Both the position numbers and the translations under genes were made by a program. The notes beneath the pieces were generated by a model. It worked only from the letters and a program-made list of their open reading frames with translations, was not told the DNA's origin and did no database searches. Positions 53,128 to 62,263 of a stretch of DNA of 64,000 nucleotides are shown in pieces. The stretch's first letter is position 1; each line of letters begins with the position of its first letter. Source of the stretch: Microbacterium sp. cx-55. Lineage in GTDB: Bacteria > Actinomycetota > Actinomycetes > Actinomycetales > Microbacteriaceae. Where the stretch lies: positions 2,914,001-2,978,000 of the forward strand of contig NZ_CP088261.1 in NCBI RefSeq assembly GCF_021117345.1, in the 5' to 3' direction.

Positions 53128-53400
53128 TCAGCGGATGTATAGGCGGATCGCGCCCCAGACCGCAACCCCGAGGGCGACGGCGGTGCCGACGACGGCGGTC
53201 GTGGCGATCGCGGGGTCACGGCGAGCGAACGCGCGGAACTCGGAGATGCGCTTCTCGGCCTGCCGGGTGGCGCGACGCGGCAGGTTGCCCTTCTCCTCGA
53301 TGGCGGCGAGCGCGGCCTTCAATTCGGCGCGGGCCTTCTCGACGGGATCGGTGATTCCGAGGGGAACGGCGGTGCGGGGAACGGGGATGGGGGAACTCAC
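53128..53400 (-). CDS. Small membrane-anchored protein (DUF3618-like)
   Basis: 90 residues. A charged amphipathic region (DPVEKARAELKAALAAIEEKG, RQAEKRISEFRAFARRDP) followed by one C-terminal helix (TTAVVGTAVALGVAVWGAIRLYI). The GTG overlaps the holin-like stop (GTGA). Such small proteins often accompany holin-like and YtxH-like ones in actinobacteria; role unknown. Confidence 0.75.
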   Translation of the reverse strand: MSSPIPVPRTAVPLGITDPVEKARAELKAALAAIEEKGNLPRRATRQAEKRISEFRAFARRDPAIATTAVVGTAVALGVAVWGAIRLYIR

Positions 53401-53798
53401 TGGCCTGCCTCCTTCACCGCGCGCACGTCTTGGGCGATCGATTCTGCGGGGTTGCCCTTGCCGATGCGCTTGAACCGGAAGAACCCGAGCAGTGCCAGCA
53501 CGATGGCGATGAGCAGCATGGCGCCGAACACGACCAGAGCCGACAGCCAGACGGGCCACCACGACGACAGCCCGGCGATCACGAAGGCGCCGAGCGCCGG
53601 GATCGACCAGAACAGCACGAACAGCGCACCGACGACCCAGCCGGCGCCGATGCCGGCGTTCTTGGCCGCCTTCGACAGCCAGGTCTTCGCGGAGGTGATC
53701 TCGGCGACGACGAGGTTGCGGACGAGCTCAGGGATCTCGCCGACGAGAGTCAGCAGGCTCTCGTCGGACTTGTCGCGGAAGCCTCGGGGCGTCGTCAT
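53397..53798 (-). CDS. Phage holin family (Holin_X-like) membrane protein
   Basis: 133 residues with two strong helices (IGAGWVVGALFVLFWSIPALGAFVIAG and LSALVVFGAMLLIAIVLALLGFF) between an amphipathic N-terminus (LTLVGEIPELVRNLVVAEI) and a basic C-terminus. Chromosomal holin-like proteins of this type are not phage remnants; they are envelope proteins of unknown role. Overlaps the next gene and lies 1 bp from the preceding one. Confidence 0.82.
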   Translation of the reverse strand: MTTPRGFRDKSDESLLTLVGEIPELVRNLVVAEITSAKTWLSKAAKNAGIGAGWVVGALFVLFWSIPALGAFVIAGLSSWWPVWLSALVVFGAMLLIAIVLALLGFFRFKRIGKGNPAESIAQDVRAVKEAGQ

Positions 53799-53799
53799 G

Positions 53800-54231
53800 T
53801 CACTTCCCGCTGGCGGAGCCGGTGGCGGGCTTCGACGCAGAACTCGCGCTCCGCGACGCCGCGCTGCGTGCGCCGGCCGTCAGGTCTTTGACCGCCTTCT
53901 CCGCCGCTTCCGCGGACGCGTCGGCGGCGTCTTCGATGTCGTCCTTCGCCTGATCGCCCGCGTGGATGGCGGCGTCCAGACGCTGACCCGGTGTGCCCTT
54001 GGTCGTCGCGGCCTTCGACACCTTGACGGCGCCCGACCAGAGTGCGCTCGGCACGGCGAGCAGCGCGGACTTTCCGAAGTCCTGCACCTTCGCGACCTGC
54101 TTCTGCACCGGATCGAGGTTCCAGACCTTCTCGGCCTGCTCCTTGATCTGTTCGTAGCGCTGACGCCCGGCACGGGTTCCGAGCACGTAGCCCGCGGCCA
54201 GTCCGAGGACGAGTCCTGCCTTGCCCCTCAT
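53800..54231 (-). CDS. YtxH-like small protein
   Basis: 143 residues. GLVLGLAAGYVLGTRAGRQRYEQIKEQAEKVW is a YtxH-type N-terminus with one glycine-rich helix; the rest is Ala/Ser/Lys-rich and probably disordered. ATG with GGAGACCCC a few nt upstream. First gene of the three-gene envelope set lodged between hemY and hemQ. Function unknown. Confidence 0.78.
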   Translation of the reverse strand: MRGKAGLVLGLAAGYVLGTRAGRQRYEQIKEQAEKVWNLDPVQKQVAKVQDFGKSALLAVPSALWSGAVKVSKAATTKGTPGQRLDAAIHAGDQAKDDIEDAADASAEAAEKAVKDLTAGARSAASRSASSASKPATGSASGK

Positions 54232-54331
54232 GGGGTCTCCTCACAGTCGGGGTGGATGGAGCTGAATCTGCCTCACACAGTAGCCGCCGTATTCCTCGAA
54301 CGGCATCCGCTTGACAACGTCCGCATCCGGA

Positions 54332-55789
54332 TCAGTCCGCGCGGGGTGCGGAACCCATCGATCCGAACAGCGCCGCGCGGCGCACGCGGTCGGCCTCGCC
54401 GATCGCGTCGGGCACGACCTGGGCGAGACCTGTGCCACTGAGCCACGCGCCCACCGCGCCCAGCCCGGGCACGGCGCGGATCGCTCCGCGGGCGGCGGCC
54501 ATCGCCGCGGCCCGCCCGATCACGGAACCGGGCTGCGACTGCACGTACCGCTCACGGTGGGCACCGCGCAGCTGCGTCGCGTCGAGCGGAACACCCAGCA
54601 GCACGGATGCCTCGCGGAGCGCGAGTGCGGCCGCATCCGCGTCATCGAGCGTCTCGGTGGCGGGCGCCTCGCCCTGCGCGCCGAACGACACCCGCACGAC
54701 GTGCACGCCCTGCCCCGCGGCGCGAGCGACCCAGTCCCACTTCGCGGTGGCGTGGGTCAGCGCCTTGGCCTGCGAGGAGTGCGGCACGGTGAGCACTCCG
54801 TTGCCGCGGGGGTGCGCATCGAGAACGGATGCGGCGAGCACGAGCGTCACGATCTCGACCACGGGCGCCTCGGCGGTCCGGGCGTCGAGCGCGGGCACGA
54901 GAGGCGTCAGCATCCGCCGCGCCTCCGCCTCGGGGACGGCCACGATCACGACATCGGCGGGGACGTCGTCTCCCGCGCGGACGACCCACGCGTCGTCGAC
55001 GCGATCGATTCCGGCGACCGGCGTCTCCGTGCGGATGTCGACGCCGAGAAGCGTGAGCTGGTCGATGAGAGCGTCGACCAGCCGCGTCATCCCTCCGTCG
55101 AGACCGGCGACCGCACCGCCCGGCACCACCCGTCGGCCGCCGCGCAGCTGCGCCACGGCGCCCGTCAGGGAACCCGCCCGGGTGAGCGCGGCATTCAGCC
55201 CGGGAGCGGCGATGTCGACGTCGATGTCATCGGGGCGCGCCGAGTAGACGCCGCTCGTCACGGGCGCGACGAGCCGGTCGAGCACCTTCGCGCCGAGCCG
55301 CGAGCGCACGAGAGTGCCGAGGCTGCGGTCGTGCCCGATCGTGAGGGGCGGGCGAAGGCGGTCTAGGTAGGCGCGCCACACGCCGCCCCAGCCGATCACG
55401 CGCCGGACGGCCGGATCCCACGGGTTGTCGGGGATGCCGAGCACGCCCCCGGCCGGCATCGGCGCGGCGCCCCCGCCCGGAAGCCCGGTCACCCACGCCC
55501 CGTGCGCCGACGGTGACACGACGGCGTTCGCGAGCCCGAGCTCGTCGATCAGGGCGCGCACGTGGCCGCCGCGGGTCGCGTAGCTCTCCGCTCCGACATC
55601 GAGGCGCAGCCCGGCGACCTCGGCAGAACGGAGCACCCCGCCCACCCGATCCGAACCCTCCAGCACCGTGACCGGCATGCCGACCTTCGCGAGTTCGAGT
55701 GCGGCGACGAGGCCGCCCACTCCCCCGCCCACGACGACGACCCGGGTGTCTCGCGCGTGGGCGATCAACTCGGGAAGCGGCTCGGTCAC
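54332..55789 (-). CDS. hemY: Protoporphyrinogen/coproporphyrinogen oxidase (HemY/CgoX)
   Basis: 485 residues. FAD motif [60 protein letters not shown], a large Ala-rich substrate domain and the C-terminal GIGAVVGAW-like [22 protein letters not shown]. With HemQ present it most likely oxidises coproporphyrinogen III to coproporphyrin III. GTG start overlaps the hemE stop (GTGA). Confidence 0.93.
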   Translation of the reverse strand: MTEPLPELIAHARDTRVVVVGGGVGGLVAALELAKVGMPVTVLEGSDRVGGVLRSAEVAGLRLDVGAESYATRGGHVRALIDELGLANAVVSPSAHGAWVTGLPGGGAAPMPAGGVLGIPDNPWDPAVRRVIGWGGVWRAYLDRLRPPLTIGHDRSLGTLVRSRLGAKVLDRLVAPVTSGVYSARPDDIDVDIAAPGLNAALTRAGSLTGAVAQLRGGRRVVPGGAVAGLDGGMTRLVDALIDQLTLLGVDIRTETPVAGIDRVDDAWVVRAGDDVPADVVIVAVPEAEARRMLTPLVPALDARTAEAPVVEIVTLVLAASVLDAHPRGNGVLTVPHSSQAKALTHATAKWDWVARAAGQGVHVVRVSFGAQGEAPATETLDDADAAALALREASVLLGVPLDATQLRGAHRERYVQSQPGSVIGRAAAMAAARGAIRAVPGLGAVGAWLSGTGLAQVVPDAIGEADRVRRAALFGSMGSAPRAD

Positions 55790-56871
55790 GCCGAGACCTC
55801 GTGCGCGAGCGCGACGATGCGGGTCAGGACGTCGGGATCCGTGTCGGGGGGTACGCCGTGACCCAGGTTCAGGATGTGCGCGCGGGCCGATGCGCCGCGC
55901 GCGATCACGTCGCGGACGTGCGCTTCGACGACGTGCCACGGCGCATGCAGCAGCGCCGGGTCGATGTTGCCCTGCACGGTGATGTCGGGGCCGAGCACCG
56001 CGGCAGCCTCATCGAGCGGAGTGCGCCAGTCGACGCCGACCGCATCCGCCGTACCGTCGAGGCGCATGTCGCGCAGCAGGTGCGCCGTGCCGACGCCGAA
56101 GTGGATGCGCGGGGTGTCGATGCCGGCGAGCGCCGCGCGCGAGTGCGGGGCGACGAACGCGCGGTAGTCCGCCACCGACAGCGATCCCGCCCACGAGTCG
56201 AACAGCTGCACGGCCGAGGCGCCCGCATCCGTCTGCGCGCGAAGAAAGGCGTGCGACACCCGGGCGAGCCAGCCCGCGAGCGCGTGCCACGACTCCGGGT
56301 CGGCGTGCATCATGGCGCGGGCGCGCAGGTGCTCCTTCGAGGGCCCGCCCTCGACGAGGTAGGCCGCGAGCGTGAAGGGGGCTCCCGCGAAGCCGATGAG
56401 CGGTAGGTCGCCGAGCTCTCCGACGACGATGCGCACAGCGTCGCGGATGGGCTGTGCCGCCGCCGCCACCTGCTCGGGATCGACGGCGACGATCTTCGCG
56501 ACATCGGATGCGGTGCGCACCGGGTCGGTGAACACCGGGCCCCGGCCGGGCTCGATCTCGACGGCGATCCCCGCGAGGCGGAGCGGTACGACGATGTCGC
56601 TGAAGAAGATGCCCGCATCGACGCCGTGGCGGCGCACCGGCTGCAGCGTGATCTCGGCGGCGAGTTCGGGCGTGAGGCACGCGTCGAGCATGTGCGTTCC
56701 CACCCGCAGCTCGCGATACTCCGGCAGCGAGCGACCCGCTTGGCGCATGAACCAGACCGGGAGCCGGTCGGTGCGCTCGCCGCGGATGGCGCGCACGAGG
56801 GCGGAGGCGGACGGCCCGGCGGGGGCGGGCGCGGAGTCGACGACGGACGAGGACGGAGGCAGGGAGCTCAC
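55786..56871 (-). CDS. hemE: Uroporphyrinogen decarboxylase
   Basis: 361 residues. [95 protein letters not shown] and [16 protein letters not shown] are standard. Decarboxylates uroporphyrinogen III to coproporphyrinogen III. The first ~25 residues are a low-complexity Ser/Pro/Ala extension. GTG start 86 bp from the divergent hemA; GAGGAT lies 6 nt upstream of it. Confidence 0.96.
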   Translation of the reverse strand: MSSLPPSSSVVDSAPAPAGPSASALVRAIRGERTDRLPVWFMRQAGRSLPEYRELRVGTHMLDACLTPELAAEITLQPVRRHGVDAGIFFSDIVVPLRLAGIAVEIEPGRGPVFTDPVRTASDVAKIVAVDPEQVAAAAQPIRDAVRIVVGELGDLPLIGFAGAPFTLAAYLVEGGPSKEHLRARAMMHADPESWHALAGWLARVSHAFLRAQTDAGASAVQLFDSWAGSLSVADYRAFVAPHSRAALAGIDTPRIHFGVGTAHLLRDMRLDGTADAVGVDWRTPLDEAAAVLGPDITVQGNIDPALLHAPWHVVEAHVRDVIARGASARAHILNLGHGVPPDTDPDVLTRIVALAHEVSA

Positions 56872-56945
56872 GCCGACATCCTCGCACTGGTCCCTGACCG
56901 GGCGCCCGGATGCGGGGGCCTCCGCCGCCGCCGCGGAGCCGGGCG

Positions 56946-56951
56946 TAGAAT
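56946..56951 (+). promoter_or_regulatory. -10 box, leaderless hemA
   Basis: TAGAAT, exactly 6 nt before the GTG at 56958. It decides that start over the in-frame GTG at 56952, which would lie inside the promoter region. Confidence 0.6.
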
Positions 56952-56957
56952 GTGGGG

Positions 56958-58280
56958 GTGCTGCTGTGTGTGAGCGCGAGTCACAAGACCGCGTCCTTCG
57001 ACCTCCTCGAGAGGCTCAGCATCCACACCACCCCGATCGCCCCGCTGATCGCCTCGCACGACGAGTGCGTGCAGGGTGCCGTGGTCATCGCGACCTGCAA
57101 CCGGTTCGAGGCCTACGTCGACATGGACGAGCCCGTCACCGCGGCCGGTGCAGTGGCCCTCGAAGCCGCCATGACCGCAATCGAGAACGCGACCGGAGTC
57201 GCGGCCGATGAGCTCACGTCGTCGTCGCGGGTGATCTCCGGCGACGCGGTCGCCGAGCACCTGTTCGCCGTCGCCGCGGGTCTCGAGTCCGTCGTGGTCG
57301 GCGAGGGCGAGATCGCCGGGCAGGTGCGACGCGCGCTCACCGAGGCGCGTTCGGACGGCACGACCTCTCCGGAGCTCGAGCGTCTCTTCCAGCGGGCGTC
57401 CGAGGCGCAGCGCGACGTGAAGAACGCGACGGCGCTCGGACGCGCGGGCCGCTCGCTCGTACGCCTCGCTCTCGATCTCGCGACGAGCCGCATCACCGAC
57501 TGGAGCCGTCAGCGGGTGCTGCTCGTGGGCACCGGCTCGTACGCGGCCGCGACCCTCGCCGCCCTCCGCGACCGCGGCGTCACCGACGTCACGGTGCATT
57601 CGCCCTCGGGCCGCGGCGAGAAGTTCGCCCACAAGCACGCCATCGCCTGGGCCGACCGTGACGCCTACCCGTCGGCGGCGCGAATGTCGGACCTCATCAT
57701 CACGTGCACGACAGCCGAACACCATGTGCTCGACGCCGCGATCCTCGGGGGCGGCGCCACGGGCGCCGCCGGCTGCCCGGTCGGGCGCGAGGGCGGACGC
57801 CGTCTCGTCATCGACCTCGGCCTCCCCCGCAATGTCGACCCCGATGTCGCCGGCGTCCCGCACACCGATCTACTGGACCTCGAGACGATCCGCCTGCACG
57901 CCCCGCTCGAGGAACTGCAGGCGACGGATGCGGCGCGCGCCCTCGTGCAGGACGCGGCCCGGCGATTCGCGGTCGTCGGCGAGCGCCGCACGCTCGCGCC
58001 GGCGGTCGTCGCGCTGCGCTCGCACGCGACGGCATTGCTCGAGTCGGAGATCGAGCGCGCTCGCGCGAAGGGCGACGACGGCCGCACCGAACAGGCCCTC
58101 CGGCACCTCATGGGCCGCCTGCTGCACACCCCGACGATGCGCGCGCACGAGCTCGCCGAGCAGGGCCGGGCCGACGCCTACCTCGACGCACTCGACGCCC
58201 TTTTCGGCCTGCAGGTCGATGCCGCATCCCTCTCGATGGACAGCCCCGCGCAGGACGACCGCACCGATCTCGCCGGCTGA
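56958..58280 (+). CDS. hemA: Glutamyl-tRNA reductase
   Basis: 440 residues. [14 protein letters not shown] holds the catalytic Cys47; [30 protein letters not shown], the NADP-binding [16 protein letters not shown] and [14 protein letters not shown] follow, then the C-terminal dimerisation helices. It reduces glutamyl-tRNA to glutamate-1-semialdehyde, the first committed step of C5 heme synthesis. Divergent from hemE; no other heme gene follows on this strand. Confidence 0.96.
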   Translation: MLLCVSASHKTASFDLLERLSIHTTPIAPLIASHDECVQGAVVIATCNRFEAYVDMDEPVTAAGAVALEAAMTAIENATGVAADELTSSSRVISGDAVAEHLFAVAAGLESVVVGEGEIAGQVRRALTEARSDGTTSPELERLFQRASEAQRDVKNATALGRAGRSLVRLALDLATSRITDWSRQRVLLVGTGSYAAATLAALRDRGVTDVTVHSPSGRGEKFAHKHAIAWADRDAYPSAARMSDLIITCTTAEHHVLDAAILGGGATGAAGCPVGREGGRRLVIDLGLPRNVDPDVAGVPHTDLLDLETIRLHAPLEELQATDAARALVQDAARRFAVVGERRTLAPAVVALRSHATALLESEIERARAKGDDGRTEQALRHLMGRLLHTPTMRAHELAEQGRADAYLDALDALFGLQVDAASLSMDSPAQDDRTDLAG

Positions 58281-58331
58281 GAGCTGCGGGCATAGCACTC
58301 CGACGGGCGCGCCCGGTGGGACGATAGGGCG

Positions 58332-58907
58332 ATGACGCTGCACATCACCGACGACGCCGCTGCCGACGACCTGCTCACCAGGAACCCCCTGGCGCTTTTG
58401 ATCGGGATGCTGCTCGACCAGCAGGTCGCCATGGAGACCGCGTTCGCGGGACCGCTGAAGATCCAGGAGCGCATCGGCGCGGTGGATGCGGGAACGCTCG
58501 CGGAGTACGACCCGGAGAAGTTCGTGGCGGCGTTCGCCGAGACCCCGGCAGTGCACCGATACCCGGGCTCGATGGCGGGGCGCGTGCAGCAGCTCTGCGC
58601 CGACCTCGTGCAGAACTGGCACGGCGATGCGGCCGCCCTGTGGACGGAGGGGCACCCGACCGGACCCGAAGTCCTGAAGCGCCTGAAGGCCCTGCCCGGA
58701 TTCGGCGAGCAGAAGGCGAAGATCTTCCTGGCGCTCCTCGGTAAGCAGTGCGGCTTCGCGGGCGAAGGGTGGCGGAAGGCCGCCGGCCCTTACGGCGAAG
58801 AGGGCTCGTTCCGCAGCGTCGCCGACATCACGAGCCCCGAATCCCTCGCCGAGGTGCGCGAGAACAAGCGTGCCGCGAAGGCTGCGGCGAAGGCGGCGAA
58901 GGGCTGA
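58332..58907 (+). CDS. HhH-GPD base-excision repair family protein
   Basis: 191 residues. LLIGMLLDQQVAMETAFAGP, then the helix-hairpin-helix LKRLKALPGFGEQKAKIFLALLGKQ and a basic, Lys/Ala-rich C-terminus. The HhH element is clear, but the acidic GPD Asp typical of active glycosylases is not plain after the hairpin (GEEGSFRSVADI), so it may be a DNA-binding relative with unusual catalysis. ATG start with GACGAT 6 nt upstream, a weak leaderless match. Confidence 0.85.
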   Translation: MTLHITDDAAADDLLTRNPLALLIGMLLDQQVAMETAFAGPLKIQERIGAVDAGTLAEYDPEKFVAAFAETPAVHRYPGSMAGRVQQLCADLVQNWHGDAAALWTEGHPTGPEVLKRLKALPGFGEQKAKIFLALLGKQCGFAGEGWRKAAGPYGEEGSFRSVADITSPESLAEVRENKRAAKAAAKAAKG

Positions 58908-59056
58908 TCGCCGGGACGCTCAGCGGACTCAAAGCGTGCCTCCGGTTACCCTGAACGCATGCCGCTTCCGGGGGAGGCGCCGTCACCGGCGCGCGAAAGA
59001 ACCCACTCACACCACCCCGCTGCGCGCACCCTCCGAGCACGCCCGCGGGTGACCAG

Positions 59057-59620
59057 ATGACGCGGCGGCACGCCGCATCCGGGGCGATCGCCCTGCTCGC
59101 CGTGGCGCTCGTGCTCACCGCGTGCAACGCGCAGCCCCGCCCGGCACCGAGTGCGACGGCGCTTCCGAGCGGTGTCACCGCGACCCTTCTGCCCGCGACT
59201 CCCGCGCAGACGGCGGACGAGGCCCGCGTCTGGATCGTGAATTCGACCGCGGCCGACCTCGCTCTCACCCGCCTGCGCATCGACGCCCCGGTCTTCGAGG
59301 GCATCGGCCGCAAGGCCGACGGCGGGGCGATCGAGGTCGCCGCCGGCAAGAGCGCCGAGATCGTGATCACCCTGCCCGCGATCAACTGCAACGCTGACCG
59401 GCCCGCATCCGCGGTCCCCACGACCGACGCGACGCCCGAACCCACCGGCACCCCGGATGCGGCGGCCACTCCCGCGGCGACCCCGGCACCGACCGCAGCG
59501 CCCGACCAGACCACCGCAACGATCGGGTTCGCCCTCGGCGCGGCGATCGGTGTCGCTGTCGAAGAGCTCGACGACCCCGAGGGCGTCATCGCCGCCCGTA
59601 CCGCCGCCGCCTGCGACTGA
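59057..59620 (+). CDS. Putative lipoprotein
   Basis: 187 residues. A basic N-terminus and hydrophobic core end in a lipobox LTAC (Cys about residue 23), so it should be lipid-anchored outside the membrane. The mature part has a beta-type domain (ARVWIVNSTAADLALTRLRIDAPVFEG, SAEIVITLPAINC) and a Thr/Pro/Ala-rich linker (ATPEPTGTPDAAATPAA-like) before a short C-terminal stretch. No family recognised. Confidence 0.72.
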   Translation: MTRRHAASGAIALLAVALVLTACNAQPRPAPSATALPSGVTATLLPATPAQTADEARVWIVNSTAADLALTRLRIDAPVFEGIGRKADGGAIEVAAGKSAEIVITLPAINCNADRPASAVPTTDATPEPTGTPDAAATPAATPAPTAAPDQTTATIGFALGAAIGVAVEELDDPEGVIAARTAAACD

Positions 59621-59648
59621 CCCGCCGATCCGGCCGAACCCGGCCGAC

Positions 59649-59654
59649 TAGAAT
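59649..59654 (+). promoter_or_regulatory. -10 box upstream of glyS
   Basis: TAGAAT, 6 nt before an in-frame ATG at 59661. Transcription should begin there; whether the ATG is used or only the downstream GTG at 59718 is open. Confidence 0.55.
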
Positions 59655-59717
59655 CGAAGCATGCGACGCCATCGGCGTCCGCCTCCCCGCGCCTTTCTTC
59701 CGACCATTGGAGCCACC

Positions 59718-61103
59718 GTGGCCGAGCAGTCCCGTCTCGACAAAGTCATCGCCCTGGCCCGCCACCGCGGGTTCGTCTTCCAGGCGGGCGAGATCTACGG
59801 CGGCTCCCGCTCCGCCTGGGACTACGGCCCCCTCGGCACCGAGCTGAAAGAGAACATCCGTCGGCAGTGGTGGCAGACGTTCGTGCGCGGCCGCGGCGAC
59901 ATGGTCGGCCTCGACTCGTCGGTCATTCTGCCCAAGCGGGTGTGGGAAGCATCCGGGCACATCGCGACCTTCACCGACCCGCTCGTGGAGTGCCTGCACT
60001 GCCACAAGCGGTTCCGCGCCGACACGCTGATCGAGGACTTCGAGGCCCGCAAGGGTCGCGCGGCCGAGAACGGCCTGCTCGACATCCCGTGCCCCAACTG
60101 CGGCACCAAGGGTCAGTACACCGAGCCGAAGGCGTTCTCCGGCCTCGTGAAGACCTACCTCGGGGTCGTCGACGACGAGTCCGGCCTGTACTTCCTGCGC
60201 CCCGAGACCGCCCAGGGCATCTTCGTGAACTTCTCGAACGTGCTCACCGCGAGCCGCAAGAAGCCGCCATTCGGCGTCGGCCAGGTGGGCAAGGCGTTCC
60301 GCAACGAGATCACCCCCGGTAACTTCATCTTCCGCACCCGCGAGTTCGAGCAGATGGAGATCGAATTCTTCACCCCGCCGGCCGAGGCCGACGAGTGGTT
60401 CCGCCACTGGGTCGAGGCGTGCTGGAACTGGTTCCTCGATCTCGGCATCGACCCCGAGAACATGCGCCAGTACGACGTCCCCGAAGACGACCGGGCGCAC
60501 TACTCGGCGGGCACGATCGACGTGGAGTACCGCTTCGGCTTCCCGGGCAAGGAGTGGGGCGAGCTCATGGGCGTCGCCAACCGCACCGACTTCGACCTCA
60601 CGAACCACTCCGAGGCATCCGGTCAGAGCCTGTCGTACTTCGACCAGGCCAGCGGCGAGAAGTACGTGCCGTTCGTGATCGAGCCGTCGTTCGGTCTCAC
60701 CCGTTCGATGATGGCGTTCCTCGTCGACGCGTACCGCGAAGAAGAGGTGCCGAACGCGAAGGGCGGGGTCGACACCCGCACGGTGCTGAAGCTCGACCCG
60801 CGCCTGGCTCCCGTCAAGGTCGCGGTGCTGCCCCTCAGCCGCAACGAGCGACTGTCGCCCATGGCGCGCGACGTCGCCGCCGACCTCCGCACCGACTGGA
60901 ACGTCGACTTCGACGACGCCGGCGCGATCGGTCGCCGCTACCGCCGACAGGACGAGATCGGCACACCGTTCTGCGTGACGGTCGACTTCGACTCGCTCGA
61001 CGACCGGGCCGTCACCGTACGCGACCGCGACACGATGTCGCAGGAGCGTGTGCCGCTCGACGACCTGCACACCTACCTCGCGGAGCGTCTGCGCGGCGCC
61101 TGA
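59718..61103 (+). CDS. glyS: Glycyl-tRNA synthetase (alpha2 class II)
   Basis: 461 residues from GTG 59718. [31 protein letters not shown], a zinc-finger pair (CLHCHKRF ... CPNCGTKG), motif 2 [24 protein letters not shown], motif 3 [18 protein letters not shown] and an anticodon-binding C-terminus ([23 protein letters not shown]). GGAG lies 5 nt before the GTG and family alignments start here. The alternative ATG at 59661 would add 19 basic residues (480 aa) and is favoured only by its promoter spacing. Charges tRNA-Gly. Confidence 0.95.
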   Translation: MAEQSRLDKVIALARHRGFVFQAGEIYGGSRSAWDYGPLGTELKENIRRQWWQTFVRGRGDMVGLDSSVILPKRVWEASGHIATFTDPLVECLHCHKRFRADTLIEDFEARKGRAAENGLLDIPCPNCGTKGQYTEPKAFSGLVKTYLGVVDDESGLYFLRPETAQGIFVNFSNVLTASRKKPPFGVGQVGKAFRNEITPGNFIFRTREFEQMEIEFFTPPAEADEWFRHWVEACWNWFLDLGIDPENMRQYDVPEDDRAHYSAGTIDVEYRFGFPGKEWGELMGVANRTDFDLTNHSEASGQSLSYFDQASGEKYVPFVIEPSFGLTRSMMAFLVDAYREEEVPNAKGGVDTRTVLKLDPRLAPVKVAVLPLSRNERLSPMARDVAADLRTDWNVDFDDAGAIGRRYRRQDEIGTPFCVTVDFDSLDDRAVTVRDRDTMSQERVPLDDLHTYLAERLRGA

Positions 61104-61160
61104 CCTCATCCGAAGTGGGCTCCCTGCGAGAAGGCAAGGGGCTCCGTCCCTCGGATGAGG
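61104..61160 (+). terminator. Palindrome after glyS, possible terminator
   Basis: CCTCATCCGA (61104-61113) is perfectly matched by TCGGATGAGG (61151-61160) with a 37-nt centre that folds weakly. It starts 1 nt after the glyS stop and lacks a T run. A TAGCGT follows at 61166, possibly the -10 of the next gene. Confidence 0.6.
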
Positions 61161-61219
61161 CCCGGTAGCGTGAGCGGTGGGGCCTCGGGCGGCGCGGCCC
61201 ATCGGGAAGCGGAGAAGCA

Positions 61220-62236
61220 GTGGACGACAGTACGGTCGCTCTGACCATCGTGATCGTGGTGGCCGTGTTCGGCGTCATCGTCGCCGCCGGCTGGCACATC
61301 TGGTACGCGCTGGGCCTCGCACGCGTCTTCGCCCAGCACGAGACGGATACCTGGCGTGCGTGGGTGCCGTTCATGAACGATGCCGAGGTGCTCCGCCTCG
61401 GTCGCGTCGATCCCGTGAAGGTCGCCCTCTTCCTCGTGCCGATCGTCAACGTGTACGCGCTCGTCCTGAAGGGGATCGCCGCGCGGCGCCTGGATGCGGA
61501 AGCCGGCCGCGGCGTCGGTTCCACGGTCCTCGCGGTCATCCTGCCTCCGGTGTGGGCGATGCTCGCCGCGCAGACCCGCACGCCGGCGCCCGTCGCCGCT
61601 CCGGTGGAAGCAGCCCCCGCGCCGGGAGTCGCCTTCCCCACCCCGGCCGCGGCGATCGCCTCCGTCGCGCCGCCGCGCCCCGCCGGCGCCATCATCGATG
61701 CTCCGCCAGCCCCCGCACAACTCGCACCGGCGGCTTCCACCCCGCTGGCCCCGACGGCCAGCCCTCTTCCGCCCGCTCCCCCGGCGCCGGTCGTCCCGGC
61801 GGCCGCAACACCCCCGGCCCGCCCCGTCGAGATGCTCGAGGAGCCCGCTCCGCTCACGCGCCGCGCGCGCCGTGGCGGCGAGGATGCGACAGCCGTCGTC
61901 CGCGCACCCGCCGCCTGGGAACTGCTGCTGCCGACGGGCGAGACCGCGCCCGTCACCGCACGGGTGATCGTTCTCGGTCGGAACCCCTCGGCGACGGAGC
62001 CCGGAGCGCAGTACGTCGCCGTCTCGGATGAGGCCCGCACGGTGTCGAAGAACCACGCCCGCGTGGAGTGGAACGGCGAAAGCTGGTCGATCACCGACCT
62101 CGGGTCGACAAACGGTGTCGCGGTCGTCGACGCGGCCGGCGCGGAGCAAGTCCTGCCCGCCGAGGGCACCGCATCCGTCACCGAGCGGTTCGTGCTCGGT
62201 GACGCCGTGGTCGTGCTGCGCCAGACCACGGTCTGA
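61220..62236 (+). CDS. Membrane-anchored FHA-domain protein
   Basis: 338 residues. One N-terminal helix (VALTIVIVVAVFGVIVAAGWHIWYAL) and a second hydrophobic region (VKVALFLVPIVNVYALVL, VLAVILPPVWAMLAA) are followed by ~110 residues rich in Pro and Ala, and by a C-terminal FHA domain (about 240-338: ARVIVLGRNPS, SKNHARVEWNG, DLGSTNGVAVV). The FHA part binds phosphothreonine. It lies tail to tail with mycP/eccB and such proteins are frequent in ESX loci, so a role with that system is likely. GGAG lies 5 nt before the GTG. Confidence 0.88.
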   Translation: MDDSTVALTIVIVVAVFGVIVAAGWHIWYALGLARVFAQHETDTWRAWVPFMNDAEVLRLGRVDPVKVALFLVPIVNVYALVLKGIAARRLDAEAGRGVGSTVLAVILPPVWAMLAAQTRTPAPVAAPVEAAPAPGVAFPTPAAAIASVAPPRPAGAIIDAPPAPAQLAPAASTPLAPTASPLPPAPPAPVVPAAATPPARPVEMLEEPAPLTRRARRGGEDATAVVRAPAAWELLLPTGETAPVTARVIVLGRNPSATEPGAQYVAVSDEARTVSKNHARVEWNGESWSITDLGSTNGVAVVDAAGAEQVLPAEGTASVTERFVLGDAVVVLRQTTV

Positions 62237-62263
62237 TCAACCGACCGACCGACCCGGCCGCAG

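Noticed and set aside
53397..53798. Prophage remnant suggested by holin-like protein
   Set aside because: No other phage gene nearby; Holin_X-like proteins are common chromosomal envelope proteins in actinobacteria.
58908..59056. Possible small gene between the HhH-GPD gene and the lipoprotein gene
   Set aside because: Short frames only, no ribosome binding site and basic low-complexity translation.
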